This document shows, in pieces, positions 50,261 to 60,037 of a stretch of DNA of 64,000 bases. Made by a program: the position numbers and the translations under genes. This DNA is from Pseudomonas sp. B33.4 (GTDB lineage Bacteria; Pseudomonadota; Gammaproteobacteria; Pseudomonadales; Pseudomonadaceae), in NCBI RefSeq assembly GCF_034555375.1, contig NZ_CP140706.1:5679001-5743000 (forward strand), written 5' to 3'. Position 1 is the first letter of the stretch. The number at the start of each line of letters is the position of its first letter. The notes beneath the pieces were generated by a model, which had not been told where the DNA came from, did no database searches, and was given only the letters and a program-made list of their open reading frames with translations.

Positions 50261-52615
50261 TCAGCAGCACAGGACCCGGCGCTCAAGCGCGGACTGCAAA
50301 TCTTCGAATTTCACCGGTTTGTTCAAGTAATCGATCGGCGCCCCTGTGGCGCAAAGCTCCCGGTCAGCGGTCAACGCCAACATGAACACCGGCAGATTCG
50401 TGCAGCCCGGTAACGCATGAATCTGGCAGCACAACGATGCGCCATCGTGAGCGGGTAGCTGGCAATCGATCAACACGGCGTCGAAGGTTTCACGCTGCAG
50501 GCAATCCAGTGCCGCCGCGCCGTTGTCGGCGCTACGCACGCGAAAACCGAGCTTGAGCAACATGCCGCGCATCACCAGTTGGTTAACGCTGTTGTCGTCC
50601 ACCAGCAACACCGTGCAATCCTGCGGCGCCCGCACGCAATCGCGCGAAGGCGCGCAGATCGGCGCAGATTCGACCTCTGGCAGTTCGAACTCGACGTCCA
50701 GTTGGAAGCGGCTGCCACGCCCGGGCTCCGAGCGATGAGTGAGCTTGCCACCGAGCAACTCGACCAACTGTCGGCAAATCGCCAGGCCGACGCCCAGACC
50801 GCCATATTCGCGGGTCATCGAGCCGTCGAGCTGGAAAAAACGCTGATACATCGTTGCTTCGCCCAGATCGGTGAAACCGATACCGGTGTCGATCACCGCA
50901 AACGACAGCGCCAGACGATTGCCCGTCGACGGCTTGCCGGTGACTCGCAGCGCCAGCCCGCCGACACGGGTGAACTTGATCGCGTTATCCAGCAGGCACT
51001 CCAGGCATTGCGCGAGTTTGGCGCTGTCGCCGTGCAGGCGATCCGGCAGGGTTGGCAGTACCTCGACCTTGAAGTCCAGCGACTTGCTCGACGCATTGCC
51101 GTCGAACTGCACCCGCAACGCCTCGACCACTGCGCGCAGGCTAAAACTGCCCGACGCAGCCTTGAGCTTGCCGGCCTGCAATTCGGTAAGGGTGAGGATG
51201 CCGTTGACCATGCGCATCATGTCCCGCGCGGAGCCGGCAGCGGTCTGCTGGTATTGCTCAAGTTCCGGATCCAGCTCGACGGTTTGCATCAGCTCCAGCG
51301 AACCGATCACACCGTTCATCGGCGTGCGCAGTTCGTGGGTCAGGGTCGCCAAAAACTCATCCTTGAGCTTGTTGCTGTGGGCCAGTTGCTGGTTGAGCAC
51401 TTCGAGTTTCTGCCCGGCGTCGTATAGGGTCTGCGCCTGTTGCTCGCGCATGGCGTTGATGCGGTCGGCCAGCGCGAGCGACAGCAGCGCCACTTCGATG
51501 GCCGAACCGATCTGGCTGGCGTACATGGTCAGAAACACGTTCGGCAGCAGGCCCAGCACCATCAGCGTGTTGACGATGCCACCGAGCAGAAACGCCGACC
51601 ACGCAATGATGAAATAGCGCGCCACGCGCAGGCCGCGCCACCAGGCCAGAATCCCGGCGGCGAAAATCACCACGGTGAAGGTCAGCGCCAGCGTCGTCGC
51701 CAGGCGCAGGGCCAGGGCGTAACTGGTCATCAGCGAAAGCCCAATGACTACCGCACTGAACGCGATCAATCCGCTCAGCACACGATCAAGCCCACGGCTG
51801 TGGTTGTTGGTCTGCAGGAAACTTCGGGCGAACTGGCTGCCGAACAGGCCGGCGCAGCCAATGAAGAATGGCGTCGCGGCGTTGGCCCACCATGGGTTGT
51901 CCGGCCAGAAGTATTCGACCGCGGCACCGTTCACCGACAGTTGATAGAGGCCGAACGAGGCAATGTAGAAGATGTAATAGAGGTAGCTGGTGTCGCGCAC
52001 GCTGAGGTAGATGAACAGGTTGTAGACCAGCATCCCCAGCAACACGCCATAAATGATCCCGAGCACATACAGGCGCACCGGTTGGTCTTCGAGGTATGCC
52101 GTGCTCGACCACAACGTCACCGGTGCCTGGATCGAGCCCTCACTGGCCAGTCGCAAGTACACGGTTTGCTGTTGATCCGGTTTGAATGGCAGGTCGAACA
52201 AATAGTTGTTCTGGCGGATCTCGCGGCTGGCGAACGGCCAGGCATCACCGGTCTGGCGGACGAGGCGGTAGTCGCCACTGGCGTCAGGCATATAGAGGTC
52301 GAGATGATCGAGCGGTGGATACGCCAGTTCCAGCAGCCAGGTGCGCTGGGCGGCCGGATTGCTCGGGCGGTAATGCAGATCGATCTTCAGCCAGAACGCC
52401 GAGCGCGAGTAACCGGCATTGAGCGTGGCTTTATCGTGAGGTTTGAAATTGCCGGCGGCAGCCTGCGCACGAACATCGGCAATGCTCGCCTGACCGCTCG
52501 GGTCTTCGAGCACTTGCAGCGACCGGCCCAGAGGCAGGCTCTGGGTAAATTCGTCGAATTCGACGGCGCTCGCCAGGAGGGGCAAGCAGAACAGCAACAT
52601 CAGCAAATAGCGCAT
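50261..52615 (-). CDS. Hybrid sensor histidine kinase with 7TMR-DISM input domain
   Basis: 784 residues: signal peptide (1-17), periplasmic 7TMR-DISM extracellular domain (about 25-175), seven transmembrane helices (about 182-385), a short coiled coil, HisKA with the phospho-acceptor His427 (THELRTPMNG), HATPase_c with N544 (LLDNAIKF) and the DTGIGF and GGLGVGL loops. A C-terminal receiver has Asp717 (LIDCQLPA) and Lys near 766. All catalytic residues are present. No response regulator or HPt gene is adjacent, so it must signal to a distant partner. The input domain suggests a carbohydrate-like ligand. Confidence 0.93.
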   Translation of the reverse strand: MRYLLMLLFCLPLLASAVEFDEFTQSLPLGRSLQVLEDPSGQASIADVRAQAAAGNFKPHDKATLNAGYSRSAFWLKIDLHYRPSNPAAQRTWLLELAYPPLDHLDLYMPDASGDYRLVRQTGDAWPFASREIRQNNYLFDLPFKPDQQQTVYLRLASEGSIQAPVTLWSSTAYLEDQPVRLYVLGIIYGVLLGMLVYNLFIYLSVRDTSYLYYIFYIASFGLYQLSVNGAAVEYFWPDNPWWANAATPFFIGCAGLFGSQFARSFLQTNNHSRGLDRVLSGLIAFSAVVIGLSLMTSYALALRLATTLALTFTVVIFAAGILAWWRGLRVARYFIIAWSAFLLGGIVNTLMVLGLLPNVFLTMYASQIGSAIEVALLSLALADRINAMREQQAQTLYDAGQKLEVLNQQLAHSNKLKDEFLATLTHELRTPMNGVIGSLELMQTVELDPELEQYQQTAAGSARDMMRMVNGILTLTELQAGKLKAASGSFSLRAVVEALRVQFDGNASSKSLDFKVEVLPTLPDRLHGDSAKLAQCLECLLDNAIKFTRVGGLALRVTGKPSTGNRLALSFAVIDTGIGFTDLGEATMYQRFFQLDGSMTREYGGLGVGLAICRQLVELLGGKLTHRSEPGRGSRFQLDVEFELPEVESAPICAPSRDCVRAPQDCTVLLVDDNSVNQLVMRGMLLKLGFRVRSADNGAAALDCLQRETFDAVLIDCQLPAHDGASLCCQIHALPGCTNLPVFMLALTADRELCATGAPIDYLNKPVKFEDLQSALERRVLCC

Positions 52616-52918
52616 TGAAGCCCCAGCGTGGCTCGTCCGGTTGTGTCAGGAAGCCCCCCATTCCCTTTGAGTAGACGTAAAACCGGTATTACCTGTTATT
52701 GGTTTGGATCCAGACTAGCATAGCCGCTGATGGCCATTGAGCACCATTGAAATTTTTCCTACAAAGGCTCTAGAACGGGCGTTCCAGAGCAAAGCAGCGA
52801 GCTAGAGCTGTTGAGTTGGTCAGGTTGTGACAGTCCGGTCGGATTCTCTTGCCAGGTTATCGGCCAGGCATAACGGCACTGAACCCGAAAATCAGCTTTG
52901 GTGGTAAGCTCGCGCACC
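52616..52918. other. Divergent intergenic region between kinase and thiD
   Basis: 303 bp with no credible gene. It contains AAAACCGGTATT (52679-52690), a near palindrome, and the GCTCTAGAAC-GGGC-GTTCCAGAGC dyad (52767-52790). No TPP riboswitch core was recognised upstream of thiD. Confidence 0.6.
52767..52790. promoter_or_regulatory. Strong dyad upstream of thiD
   Basis: GCTCTAGAAC and GTTCCAGAGC with a 4-nt GGGC loop: nine of ten pairs match. It could be an operator or a leader hairpin for either flanking gene; nothing favours one. Confidence 0.35.
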
Positions 52919-53716
52919 ATGAATATCTACAGCTCCCGCCCCGTTGTCCTCTGTCTCTCCGGCCACGACCCAAGTGGTGGCGCCGGCTTGCAGGCAGATA
53001 TCGAAGCCCTGCTCGCGCAGGGTTGCCATGCGGCTCCGGCCGTCACCGCCCTGACCGTGCAAGACACCGTCAATGTCACTGACTTCCGCGTCCTCGACCG
53101 TGAGTGGGTACTGGCCCAGGCCAATGCCGTGCTCAACGACTCCGAAGTCGCTGCAGTCAAACTGGGCATGCTCGGTTCGCTGGAAATGGTCGACACCGTT
53201 GTCGAACTGCTTTCCGCGCACCCGCACTTGCCGGTGGTCTGCGACCCGGTGCTGCGCGCCGGTGGCGGCGGACGCCTGGGCAAGGACGAGGTCGGCTATG
53301 CGATGCGCGAGCGTCTGCTGCCGCTGTCGATCATTGCCACCCCCAACCTTCCTGAAGCCCGCATCCTCGCCGAACTGCCTGAAGGCACCGCGGACGAATG
53401 CGCTGAAAAACTCCTGCCGTTCGTCAAAAACCTGCTGATCACCGGCGGCCATGGCGACGAAACTGAAATCCACAACCGCGTGTACAGCCGCGACGGCCTG
53501 CGCGAAACCTTTATCTGTCAGCGCCTGCCGGGCAGCTATCACGGCTCCGGTTGCACACTGGCCAGCGCTTTGGCCGGTCGTCTGGCGCAGGGCGAACACC
53601 TCGCCAGCGCCGTGCGCAGCGCACTGGATTACACCTGGCGCACCCTGCGCGATGCCGAACAACTGGGCAAAGGCCAGTTCGTCCCGCGTCGCCTGCCGCT
53701 GGATTTCTGCTCGTAA
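52919..53716 (+). CDS. thiD: Hydroxymethylpyrimidine/phosphomethylpyrimidine kinase
   Basis: Phosphorylates HMP and HMP-P to HMP-PP for thiamine synthesis. 265 residues, ribokinase fold: SGHDPSGGAGLQADIEAL at the N-terminus (substrate and Gly-rich loop), VCDPVLRAGGGGRL, and the anion-hole and catalytic Asp region LPGSYHGSGCTLASALAGRLA. The start ATG 52919 directly precedes the conserved fold. It lies 18 bp before thiE and is co-transcribed with thiE and hemL. Confidence 0.95.
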   Translation: MNIYSSRPVVLCLSGHDPSGGAGLQADIEALLAQGCHAAPAVTALTVQDTVNVTDFRVLDREWVLAQANAVLNDSEVAAVKLGMLGSLEMVDTVVELLSAHPHLPVVCDPVLRAGGGGRLGKDEVGYAMRERLLPLSIIATPNLPEARILAELPEGTADECAEKLLPFVKNLLITGGHGDETEIHNRVYSRDGLRETFICQRLPGSYHGSGCTLASALAGRLAQGEHLASAVRSALDYTWRTLRDAEQLGKGQFVPRRLPLDFCS

Positions 53717-53734
53717 CGTCGTGAGGTCTGCCCG

Positions 53735-54358
53735 ATGAAACTACGTGGCCTGTATGCCATTACCGACAGCCAATTGCTGGCGGGCAAGTTTCTGTCTTAT
53801 GTGGAGGCGGCGCTGGAAGGCGGCGTCACCCTGCTGCAATACCGCGACAAGAGCAGCGACGAGGCCCGCCGTTTGCGCGAGGCCGAAGCGTTGCGCGATC
53901 TGTGCGAGCGCTACAAGACGCAACTGATCATCAACGATGACGCCGAACTGGCCGCGCGCCTCAACGTCGGCGTGCACCTCGGTCAGACCGACGGCCCGCT
54001 GTCGCCGACCCGTGCCCTGCTCGGGTCGAAAGCGATTATCGGGTCAACCTGCCACGCGCAAATCGCGCTGGCCGAACAAGCGGCCAAAGAAGGCGCGAGC
54101 TATGTCGCCTTCGGTCGCTTCTTCAATTCCAACACCAAGCCCGGCGCACCGACCTGCAGCCTCGATCTGCTCGACGAAGCCAAACGCACGCTGCACCTGC
54201 CGGTCTGCGCGATTGGCGGCATCACCCTCGAAAACGCCGCGCCGCTGGTGGCCCACGGGGTCGACCTGCTCGCTGTGGTCCACGGTCTGTTTGGTGCCGA
54301 GAGCACCGCCGAAGTGACCCGCCGCGCCCGCGCGTTCAATGAATTGTTCAAATCCTGA
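53735..54358 (+). CDS. thiE: Thiamine-phosphate synthase
   Basis: Joins HMP-PP and thiazole phosphate to thiamine monophosphate. 207-residue TIM barrel with [62 protein letters not shown] and CAIGGIT, all typical. GAGG precedes the ATG. It sits between thiD and hemL, a common Pseudomonas order. Confidence 0.96.
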   Translation: MKLRGLYAITDSQLLAGKFLSYVEAALEGGVTLLQYRDKSSDEARRLREAEALRDLCERYKTQLIINDDAELAARLNVGVHLGQTDGPLSPTRALLGSKAIIGSTCHAQIALAEQAAKEGASYVAFGRFFNSNTKPGAPTCSLDLLDEAKRTLHLPVCAIGGITLENAAPLVAHGVDLLAVVHGLFGAESTAEVTRRARAFNELFKS

Positions 54359-54375
54359 AGATTGAGAGCCCGATC

Positions 54376-55659
54376 ATGTCTCGTTCCGAAACCCTGTTTG
54401 CCAATGCTCAGAAACACATTCCCGGTGGCGTGAACTCGCCAGTGCGCGCGTTCAAGAGCGTTGGCGGCACGCCGCTGTTCTTCAAGCACGCTGAAGGTGC
54501 TTACGTTACCGACGAAGACGACAAGCGTTATGTCGATTACGTCGGTTCGTGGGGCCCGATGATCCTCGGCCACAGCCACCCGGACGTGCTGGACGCAGTG
54601 CGCAATCAACTGCAACACGGCTTGTCGTACGGCGCGCCGACCGCGATGGAAACCGAGATGGCCGATCTGGTCTGCTCGCTGGTGCCGTCGATGGACATGG
54701 TGCGCATGGTCAGCTCCGGCACCGAAGCGACCATGAGCGCGATCCGTCTGGCCCGTGGCTACACCGGTCGCGACAGCATCATCAAGTTCGAAGGCTGCTA
54801 CCACGGCCACTCCGACAGCCTGCTGGTCAAGGCCGGTTCCGGCGCACTGACCCAAGGCGTACCGAGTTCGGCCGGTGTGCCGGCAGCGTTCGCCAAACAC
54901 ACCCTGACCCTGCCGTTCAACGACATCGACGCTGTGGAAAAGATGCTCGCTGAAGTTGGCGAGGAAGTGGCGTGCATCATCGTTGAGCCGGTGGCCGGCA
55001 ACATGAACTGCGTACCACCGGCGCCGGGCTTCCTCGAAGGCCTGCGTTCGCTGTGCGACAAGCATGGCGTGGTGCTGATTTTCGACGAGGTGATGACCGG
55101 TTTCCGCGTCGCCCTCGGCGGTGCTCAGGCGTACTACGGGGTCAATCCTGACCTGACCACCTTCGGCAAGATCATCGGCGGCGGCATGCCGGTCGGCTGC
55201 TTCGGCGGCAAGCGCGAAATCATGCAGCGCATCGCACCGCTGGGCCCGGTGTACCAGGCCGGCACGCTGTCGGGTAACCCGCTGGCCATGGCCGCTGGTT
55301 TGACCACGCTGCGCTTGATCAGCCGTCCGGGTTTCCACGCCGAGCTGACCGACTACACCACGCGCCTGCTCGACGGCCTGCAACAACGCGCCGACGCCGC
55401 TGGCATTCCGTTCGTGACCACCCAGGCCGGCGGCATGTTCGGCCTGTACTTCAGCGGCGCCGACGACATCGTCACCTTTGAAGACGTGATGGCCAGCGAC
55501 GCTGCGCTGTTCGGGCGCTTCTTCCACCTGATGCTGGAAGGTGGCGTGTACCTGGCACCAAGCGCCTTCGAAGCCGGTTTCACCTCGATCGCTCATGGCG
55601 AAGCCGAGCTGAAACTGACACTGGACGCTGCCGAGCGCGCCTTCGCTGCACTGAAGTAA
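54376..55659 (+). CDS. hemL: Glutamate-1-semialdehyde 2,1-aminomutase
   Basis: PLP enzyme making 5-aminolevulinate in the C5 heme pathway. 427 residues, exactly the usual length. N-terminal [25 protein letters not shown]-contact [27 protein letters not shown] and the PLP-lysine in [14 protein letters not shown] are present. It is the third gene after thiD and thiE, 17 bp from thiE. A hairpin at 55670-55697 follows. Confidence 0.97.
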   Translation: MSRSETLFANAQKHIPGGVNSPVRAFKSVGGTPLFFKHAEGAYVTDEDDKRYVDYVGSWGPMILGHSHPDVLDAVRNQLQHGLSYGAPTAMETEMADLVCSLVPSMDMVRMVSSGTEATMSAIRLARGYTGRDSIIKFEGCYHGHSDSLLVKAGSGALTQGVPSSAGVPAAFAKHTLTLPFNDIDAVEKMLAEVGEEVACIIVEPVAGNMNCVPPAPGFLEGLRSLCDKHGVVLIFDEVMTGFRVALGGAQAYYGVNPDLTTFGKIIGGGMPVGCFGGKREIMQRIAPLGPVYQAGTLSGNPLAMAAGLTTLRLISRPGFHAELTDYTTRLLDGLQQRADAAGIPFVTTQAGGMFGLYFSGADDIVTFEDVMASDAALFGRFFHLMLEGGVYLAPSAFEAGFTSIAHGEAELKLTLDAAERAFAALK

Positions 55660-55669
55660 TCCCTGTACC

Positions 55670-55697
55670 GCTGACGTTGGCTATCGCCAGCGTCAGC
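55670..55697 (+). terminator. Hairpin after hemL
   Basis: GCTGACGTTGGC and GCCAGCGTCAGC, a 12-bp stem with one wobble and a 4-nt loop, 11 bp after the stop. The T tract is poor, so it may need other factors. Confidence 0.5.
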
Positions 55698-55884
55698 GTT
55701 TACCTACATCCAAGCCGTTTTTCCAACGCTCCTGCTAAAAATCTCCCATAAAGTGGGCGATATATTCCCCGTGCAGCAGAAAAACGAGTAAAGACTTTGT
55801 AAGGTTGGCCCTGCTTATTTCATAATGCGCGCTTATTGGATCCCTCGATGGGTCCGCGTGCCCTTCAGAGGTAAGTCGATTCCC

Positions 55885-56439
55885 ATGAACCGCACCGGCC
55901 GCACCCTTGCCTTGGGCTGCCTGTTGCTCCTTCAGCCCCTGCTCGCGCATGCACAAGCAGGCGGCAACTCGTTGTTGATCCCGGCGATGGGTCGTTGCAC
56001 CCTCAATACTCAGCCGCAAGACGTCACGCAGGCACTGGCCGCCTGCCAGAAAGCGGCGGACGAAGGGGATGCGCAAGCGCAATACGAGTTGGGTGAGTTC
56101 TACTACGACGGCAAGAATGCGCCGCGCGACCTCAATCAAGCCCTGAGCTATTTCGAAAAAGCCTCGTTGCAAGGCCACGCTCAGGCGCAATTCAAACTGG
56201 GCACCATGTTCTTCCACGGTGAAGGCGTGCAGGCCAACAATATTCAGGCGTACATCGTTTTGAAGATGGCTGCGGTCAACGGCGCTGAAGATGCGCTGGA
56301 CACGGCCGACGAAGTTTCCGAAAAGATGTCCCGCGAAGACCTCGAGACCGCCACGCAGGTGCTCGGGCAAATTTTCCGTAAATACCTGATGGAATTGCAG
56401 AGCGCCGATGGGCGTACACCGTTCTCGCCCCTGCCCTGA
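55885..56439 (+). CDS. Exported Sel1-repeat (TPR-like) protein
   Basis: 184 residues: a signal peptide (RTLALGCLLLLQPLLAHAQA) and at least two Sel1 repeats (AQYELGEFYYDGKNAPRDLNQALSYFEKAS and AQFKLGTMFFHGEGVQANNIQAYIVLKMA). These form helical solenoids for protein contacts, here probably in the periplasm. The start ATG 55885 has AGAGGT upstream; the longer in-frame ATG at 55825 lacks a signal-like start. Partner unknown. Confidence 0.87.
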   Translation: MNRTGRTLALGCLLLLQPLLAHAQAGGNSLLIPAMGRCTLNTQPQDVTQALAACQKAADEGDAQAQYELGEFYYDGKNAPRDLNQALSYFEKASLQGHAQAQFKLGTMFFHGEGVQANNIQAYIVLKMAAVNGAEDALDTADEVSEKMSREDLETATQVLGQIFRKYLMELQSADGRTPFSPLP

Positions 56440-56463
56440 TTTTTGCGCCGCCCTTTCCGGCCC

Positions 56464-56560
56464 CTTCGCGAGCAAGCTCGCTCCCACAGTAGATTTCCAG
56501 TGTTCAGAAGATCCCCTGTGGGAGCGACGGTGCGACGATTCGACTTGCTCGCGAATGAGG
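56464..56560. repeat. REP pair, family A variant, outward and interrupted
   Basis: CTTCGCGAGCAAGCTCGCTC faces away from a second copy in which GTGGGAGCGA and CTTGCTCGCGAA are separated by about 14 extra bases (CGGTGCGACGATTCGA region). Opposite orientation to other family A doublets. Confidence 0.8.
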
Positions 56561-56577
56561 CGACTCGGTTTTAAGGC

Positions 56578-56907
56578 TTACTTCTCAGGCATCGGCACCG
56601 GAAACGGCATGACATTGCCGACCGCGCCACGGGCTTCGCTGATTTTCGGGGTGCCCAGACGTTCCACTTCGTCGATGCGCACGATCGAATGCATCGGCAC
56701 GAAACTGCGCACCACGCCTTCGAACTGCGCCTTGAGCTTTTCTTCGCTCGGGTCGACGACCACTTGCGTGCGCTCGCCAAAGACGAACTCTTCCACTTCC
56801 AGAAAGCCCCACAGATCACTTTGATAGATCTGCTTGGCGTACATTTCGAACACCTGGCCCTGGTTGAGGAAAATCACCTTATAGATTGGAGCTTCGCGTT
56901 TGGTCAT
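56578..56907 (-). CDS. DUF1820 family protein
   Basis: 109 residues, single domain: IYKVIFLNQGQVFEMYAKQIYQSDLWGFLEVEEFVFGERTQVVVDPSEEKLKAQFEGVVRSFVPMHSIVRIDEVERLG. It is highly conserved in gammaproteobacteria. ATG 56907 is chosen by homology of MTKREAPIYKVIF; a clear ribosome-binding site is not visible. It is divergent from miaB. Function unknown. Confidence 0.9.
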   Translation of the reverse strand: MTKREAPIYKVIFLNQGQVFEMYAKQIYQSDLWGFLEVEEFVFGERTQVVVDPSEEKLKAQFEGVVRSFVPMHSIVRIDEVERLGTPKISEARGAVGNVMPFPVPMPEK

Positions 56908-57040
56908 GGCGGGGGGATAACATCGGGGATAAAAATGAGGGCGCAAACTATAGCATAGCCACTGGACGCGCAGCGGTAGGAACCTGAGGGCTTGTTCCCT
57001 ATAATGCCGGGTTCTTTGAATCACGTGACGACACTAATCC

Positions 57041-58369
57041 ATGGCCAAGAAGCTTTACATCGAAACCCACGGTTGCCAGATGAACGAGTACGACAGCTCG
57101 CGCATGGTCGATCTGCTGGGCGAACATCAGGCCCTGGAAGTCACCGCGCGTGCGGAAGACGCCGACGTGATTCTGCTCAACACCTGCTCGATCCGCGAGC
57201 GCGCCCAGGATCGCGTGTATTCGCAGCTCGGCCGCTGGCGCGAACTGAAACTGGCCAACCCGGACATGGTGATCGCCGTCGGCGGTTGCGTGGCCAGCCA
57301 GGAAGGCGCAGCGATTCGCGATCGCGCGCCGTATGTCGACGTCGTGTTCGGCCCGCAGACCCTGCACCGTCTGCCGGAAATGATCGACGCTGCACGCATC
57401 ACCAAGCTGCCGCAGGTCGACGTGTCGTTCCCGGAAATCGAGAAATTCGACCACTTGCCCGAGCCGCGCATTGATGGCCCGAGCGCTTACGTGTCGGTGA
57501 TGGAAGGTTGCAGCAAGTACTGCACGTTCTGCGTGGTGCCTTACACCCGTGGCGAAGAAGTCAGCCGGCCGTTCGACGATGTCATCGCCGAAGTCATCCA
57601 CCTCGCCGAAAACGGCGTGCGTGAAGTGACGTTGCTGGGGCAGAACGTCAACGGCTATCGCGGCACCACCCACGACGGTCGTCTGGCCGATCTTGCCGAG
57701 CTGATTCGTGTAGTCGCGGCGATTGATGGCATTGACCGCATTCGCTACACCACTTCGCACCCGCTGGAGTTTTCCGACAGCCTGATCCAGGCCCATGCCG
57801 ACGTGCCGGAACTGGTCAAACACCTGCATTTGCCGGTGCAATCGGGCTCCGACCGGATTCTCGCGGCGATGAAGCGCAACCACACGGCGCTTGAGTACAA
57901 ATCCAAGCTGCGCAAACTGCGTGCCGCCGTGCCGGGGATTTGCATCAGTTCGGACTTTATCGTCGGTTTCCCCGGCGAGACCGAGAAAGATTTCGAACAG
58001 ACCATGAAGCTGATTGCCGACGTCGGTTTCGACTTTTCCTACTCGTTCGTTTACAGCCAGCGCCCGGGCACCCCGGCTGCCGATCTGGCGGATGACACGC
58101 CGGAGGAGCTTAAGAAAGAACGCTTGAACGCGCTGCAGCACCGTCTGAATCAGCAAGGTTTCGAGATCAGCCGACAAATGGTCGGTTCGATCCAGCGCAT
58201 TCTGGTGACCGATTATTCGAAGAAAGACCCGGGCGAACTGCAAGGTCGCACCGAGAATAATCGTATCGTCAACTTCCGCTGCGACAATCCAACCCTGATC
58301 GGGCAGTTTGCCGACGTGCACATCGACGCGGCGCAGCCGCACTCGCTGCGCGGCTCGCTGATCCAGTAA
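57041..58369 (+). CDS. miaB: tRNA-2-methylthio-N6-dimethylallyladenosine synthase
   Basis: Radical-SAM methylthiotransferase adding ms2 to i6A37 of tRNA. 442 residues in three domains. The N-terminal MTTase part binds the auxiliary cluster through Cys in [12 protein letters not shown] (C12), LNTCSIRE and VGGCVASQ. The radical-SAM core has [12 protein letters not shown] (C-x3-C-x2-C). The TRAM domain is at the C-terminus ([25 protein letters not shown]). Followed by a REP and the ybeZ operon. Confidence 0.97.
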   Translation: MAKKLYIETHGCQMNEYDSSRMVDLLGEHQALEVTARAEDADVILLNTCSIRERAQDRVYSQLGRWRELKLANPDMVIAVGGCVASQEGAAIRDRAPYVDVVFGPQTLHRLPEMIDAARITKLPQVDVSFPEIEKFDHLPEPRIDGPSAYVSVMEGCSKYCTFCVVPYTRGEEVSRPFDDVIAEVIHLAENGVREVTLLGQNVNGYRGTTHDGRLADLAELIRVVAAIDGIDRIRYTTSHPLEFSDSLIQAHADVPELVKHLHLPVQSGSDRILAAMKRNHTALEYKSKLRKLRAAVPGICISSDFIVGFPGETEKDFEQTMKLIADVGFDFSYSFVYSQRPGTPAADLADDTPEELKKERLNALQHRLNQQGFEISRQMVGSIQRILVTDYSKKDPGELQGRTENNRIVNFRCDNPTLIGQFADVHIDAAQPHSLRGSLIQ

Positions 58370-58371
58370 AT

Positions 58372-58445
58372 GCAAAAGATCGCAGCCTTCGGCAGCTCCT
58401 ACATGGATTACATTCCCCTGTAGGAGCTGCCGAAGGCTGCGATCT
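58372..58445. repeat. REP doublet, family B, outward-type
   Basis: AAAAGATCGCAGCCTTCGGC and its complement, between miaB and ybeZ on the same strand. The element lies in an operon-like gap and could modulate read-through. Confidence 0.9.
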
Positions 58446-58546
58446 TGACGGTCTCGACGCCGAGAATATTTAAGAGCTTTCGCACCCACGCCTCTGGCGT
58501 TATCCTTGATTTCATCTTAATTGCCCCAGGGCGGCTAAATACGACC

Positions 58547-59545
58547 TTGAACGCACCCATAGAACCACATCGTTTTATCCTCGAGCCCTTTGAGGCTCGC
58601 CGCTTCGCCAATCTGTGCGGGCAATTCGACGAGCATTTGCGCTTGATCGAACAGCGCCTGACCATCGAGATCCGCAACCGCGGAAACCAGTTCGAGCTGA
58701 TCGGCGATCCCAAGCACACCACCTCTGCGGAAAATCTGATTCGTCGCCTGTACCGGGAAACCAAAGGTTCAGAGCTGTCGCCAGATACGGTTCACCTGTT
58801 CCTGCAGGAATCGTCCGTCGTCGAGCTGGACAATCACGCCCCCGCCGAAGCCTCCGTCGCCCTGCGCACCAAGAAAGGCATGATTCGCCCTCGCGGCTTG
58901 AATCAGTTGCGCTACGTGAAGGAAATTCTCGGCAACGACATCAACTTCGGCATCGGTCCGGCCGGTACCGGCAAGACCTATCTGGCCGTGGCGTGCGCTG
59001 TCGATGCACTGGAGCGCGAGCAGATCCGCCGCATTCTGCTGGTGCGCCCGGCAGTTGAGGCGGGTGAAAAACTCGGCTTCCTGCCCGGTGACCTGTCGCA
59101 GAAGATCGACCCATACCTGCGCCCGCTCTACGACGCGCTCTACGAAATGCTCGGTTTCGAATACGTGGCCAAACTGATCGAACGCCAGGTGATCGAAGTT
59201 GCGCCGCTGGCTTATATGCGCGGCCGCACGCTGAACAACAGCTTCATCATTCTCGACGAAAGCCAGAACACCACCGTCGAACAGATGAAGATGTTCCTGA
59301 CCCGCATCGGCTTCGGCTCTACCGCAGTCATCACCGGTGACATCACCCAGGTCGACCTGCCGAAAGGCACCAAATCGGGTCTGCACCATGTGATCGAAGT
59401 GCTCAAAGACGTGCCGGGCATCAGCTTCACGCACTTCCAGCCCAAAGACGTCGTGCGCCATCCTTTGGTCCAGCGGATCGTCGAAGCCTACGAGCGCTTC
59501 GAAAACCGTGACGAAGCGCCCAAGGACACCTCGCGAAATGCTTGA
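58547..59545 (+). CDS. ybeZ: PhoH-like ATPase YbeZ
   Basis: 332 residues. Walker [12 protein letters not shown], followed by Walker [13 protein letters not shown] and the conserved GDITQVDLP; the N-terminal lead is [33 protein letters not shown]. It works with YbeY in rRNA processing and ribosome quality control. I start it at TTG 58547, since Pseudomonas homologues begin [16 protein letters not shown]. The longer in-frame start at 58445 would lie in the REP element. Its end overlaps ybeY by 8 bp. Confidence 0.94.
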   Translation: MNAPIEPHRFILEPFEARRFANLCGQFDEHLRLIEQRLTIEIRNRGNQFELIGDPKHTTSAENLIRRLYRETKGSELSPDTVHLFLQESSVVELDNHAPAEASVALRTKKGMIRPRGLNQLRYVKEILGNDINFGIGPAGTGKTYLAVACAVDALEREQIRRILLVRPAVEAGEKLGFLPGDLSQKIDPYLRPLYDALYEMLGFEYVAKLIERQVIEVAPLAYMRGRTLNNSFIILDESQNTTVEQMKMFLTRIGFGSTAVITGDITQVDLPKGTKSGLHHVIEVLKDVPGISFTHFQPKDVVRHPLVQRIVEAYERFENRDEAPKDTSRNA

Positions 59546-60032
59546 GCTAGACCTGCAAATCGCGACTGACGCGAACGCGCCGAGTGAGGCCGACTTCCGC
59601 CTGTGGTGCGAACTGGCCCTGCGCCAGCGCACCGCCGACTCGGAAATGACCATTCGTCTGGTCGACGAGGCAGAAGGTCGCGAGCTCAACCACACCTGGC
59701 GCCACAAGGATTACGCGACCAACGTCCTGTCATTCCCGGCTGAAGTGCCCGACGAGTTTCTCGATATCCCGCTGCTCGGCGATCTGGTGATCTGCGTGGC
59801 GGTGGTTGAGCGTGAAGCCGCCGAACAAGGCAAGGAACCAAAGGCCCATTGGGCACATCTGGTCATTCACGGCTGCTTGCATCTACTCGGTTACGACCAT
59901 ATAGATGATGAAGAAGCCGAAGAAATGGAAGCATTGGAACGCGAGTTGCTTGCCGAATTGGGCTATCCCGATCCGTACGCGGACGACGAAACCGAAACAT
60001 CCCCTATCGTTACAACAAAGGATTCAGAGTAA
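59538..60032 (+). CDS. ybeY: Endoribonuclease YbeY (rRNA maturation)
   Basis: Zinc-dependent RNase needed for 16S rRNA 3' maturation and 70S ribosome quality control. 164 residues ending in an acidic tail, with the zinc motif [11 protein letters not shown] (H-x3-H-x5-H) and [21 protein letters not shown] 59538 overlaps the ybeZ end by 8 bp, so the two are translationally coupled. It lies 5 bp before corC. Confidence 0.96.
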   Translation: MLELDLQIATDANAPSEADFRLWCELALRQRTADSEMTIRLVDEAEGRELNHTWRHKDYATNVLSFPAEVPDEFLDIPLLGDLVICVAVVEREAAEQGKEPKAHWAHLVIHGCLHLLGYDHIDDEEAEEMEALERELLAELGYPDPYADDETETSPIVTTKDSE

Positions 60033-60037
60033 TCGCT

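Noticed and set aside
51440..52618. 392-codon open frame antisense to the hybrid kinase
   Set aside because: Shadow of the kinase gene; no start signal or domain.
52616..52918. TPP riboswitch before thiD
   Set aside because: No recognisable THI-box core (CTGAGA and ACCTGA elements in order) found by eye.
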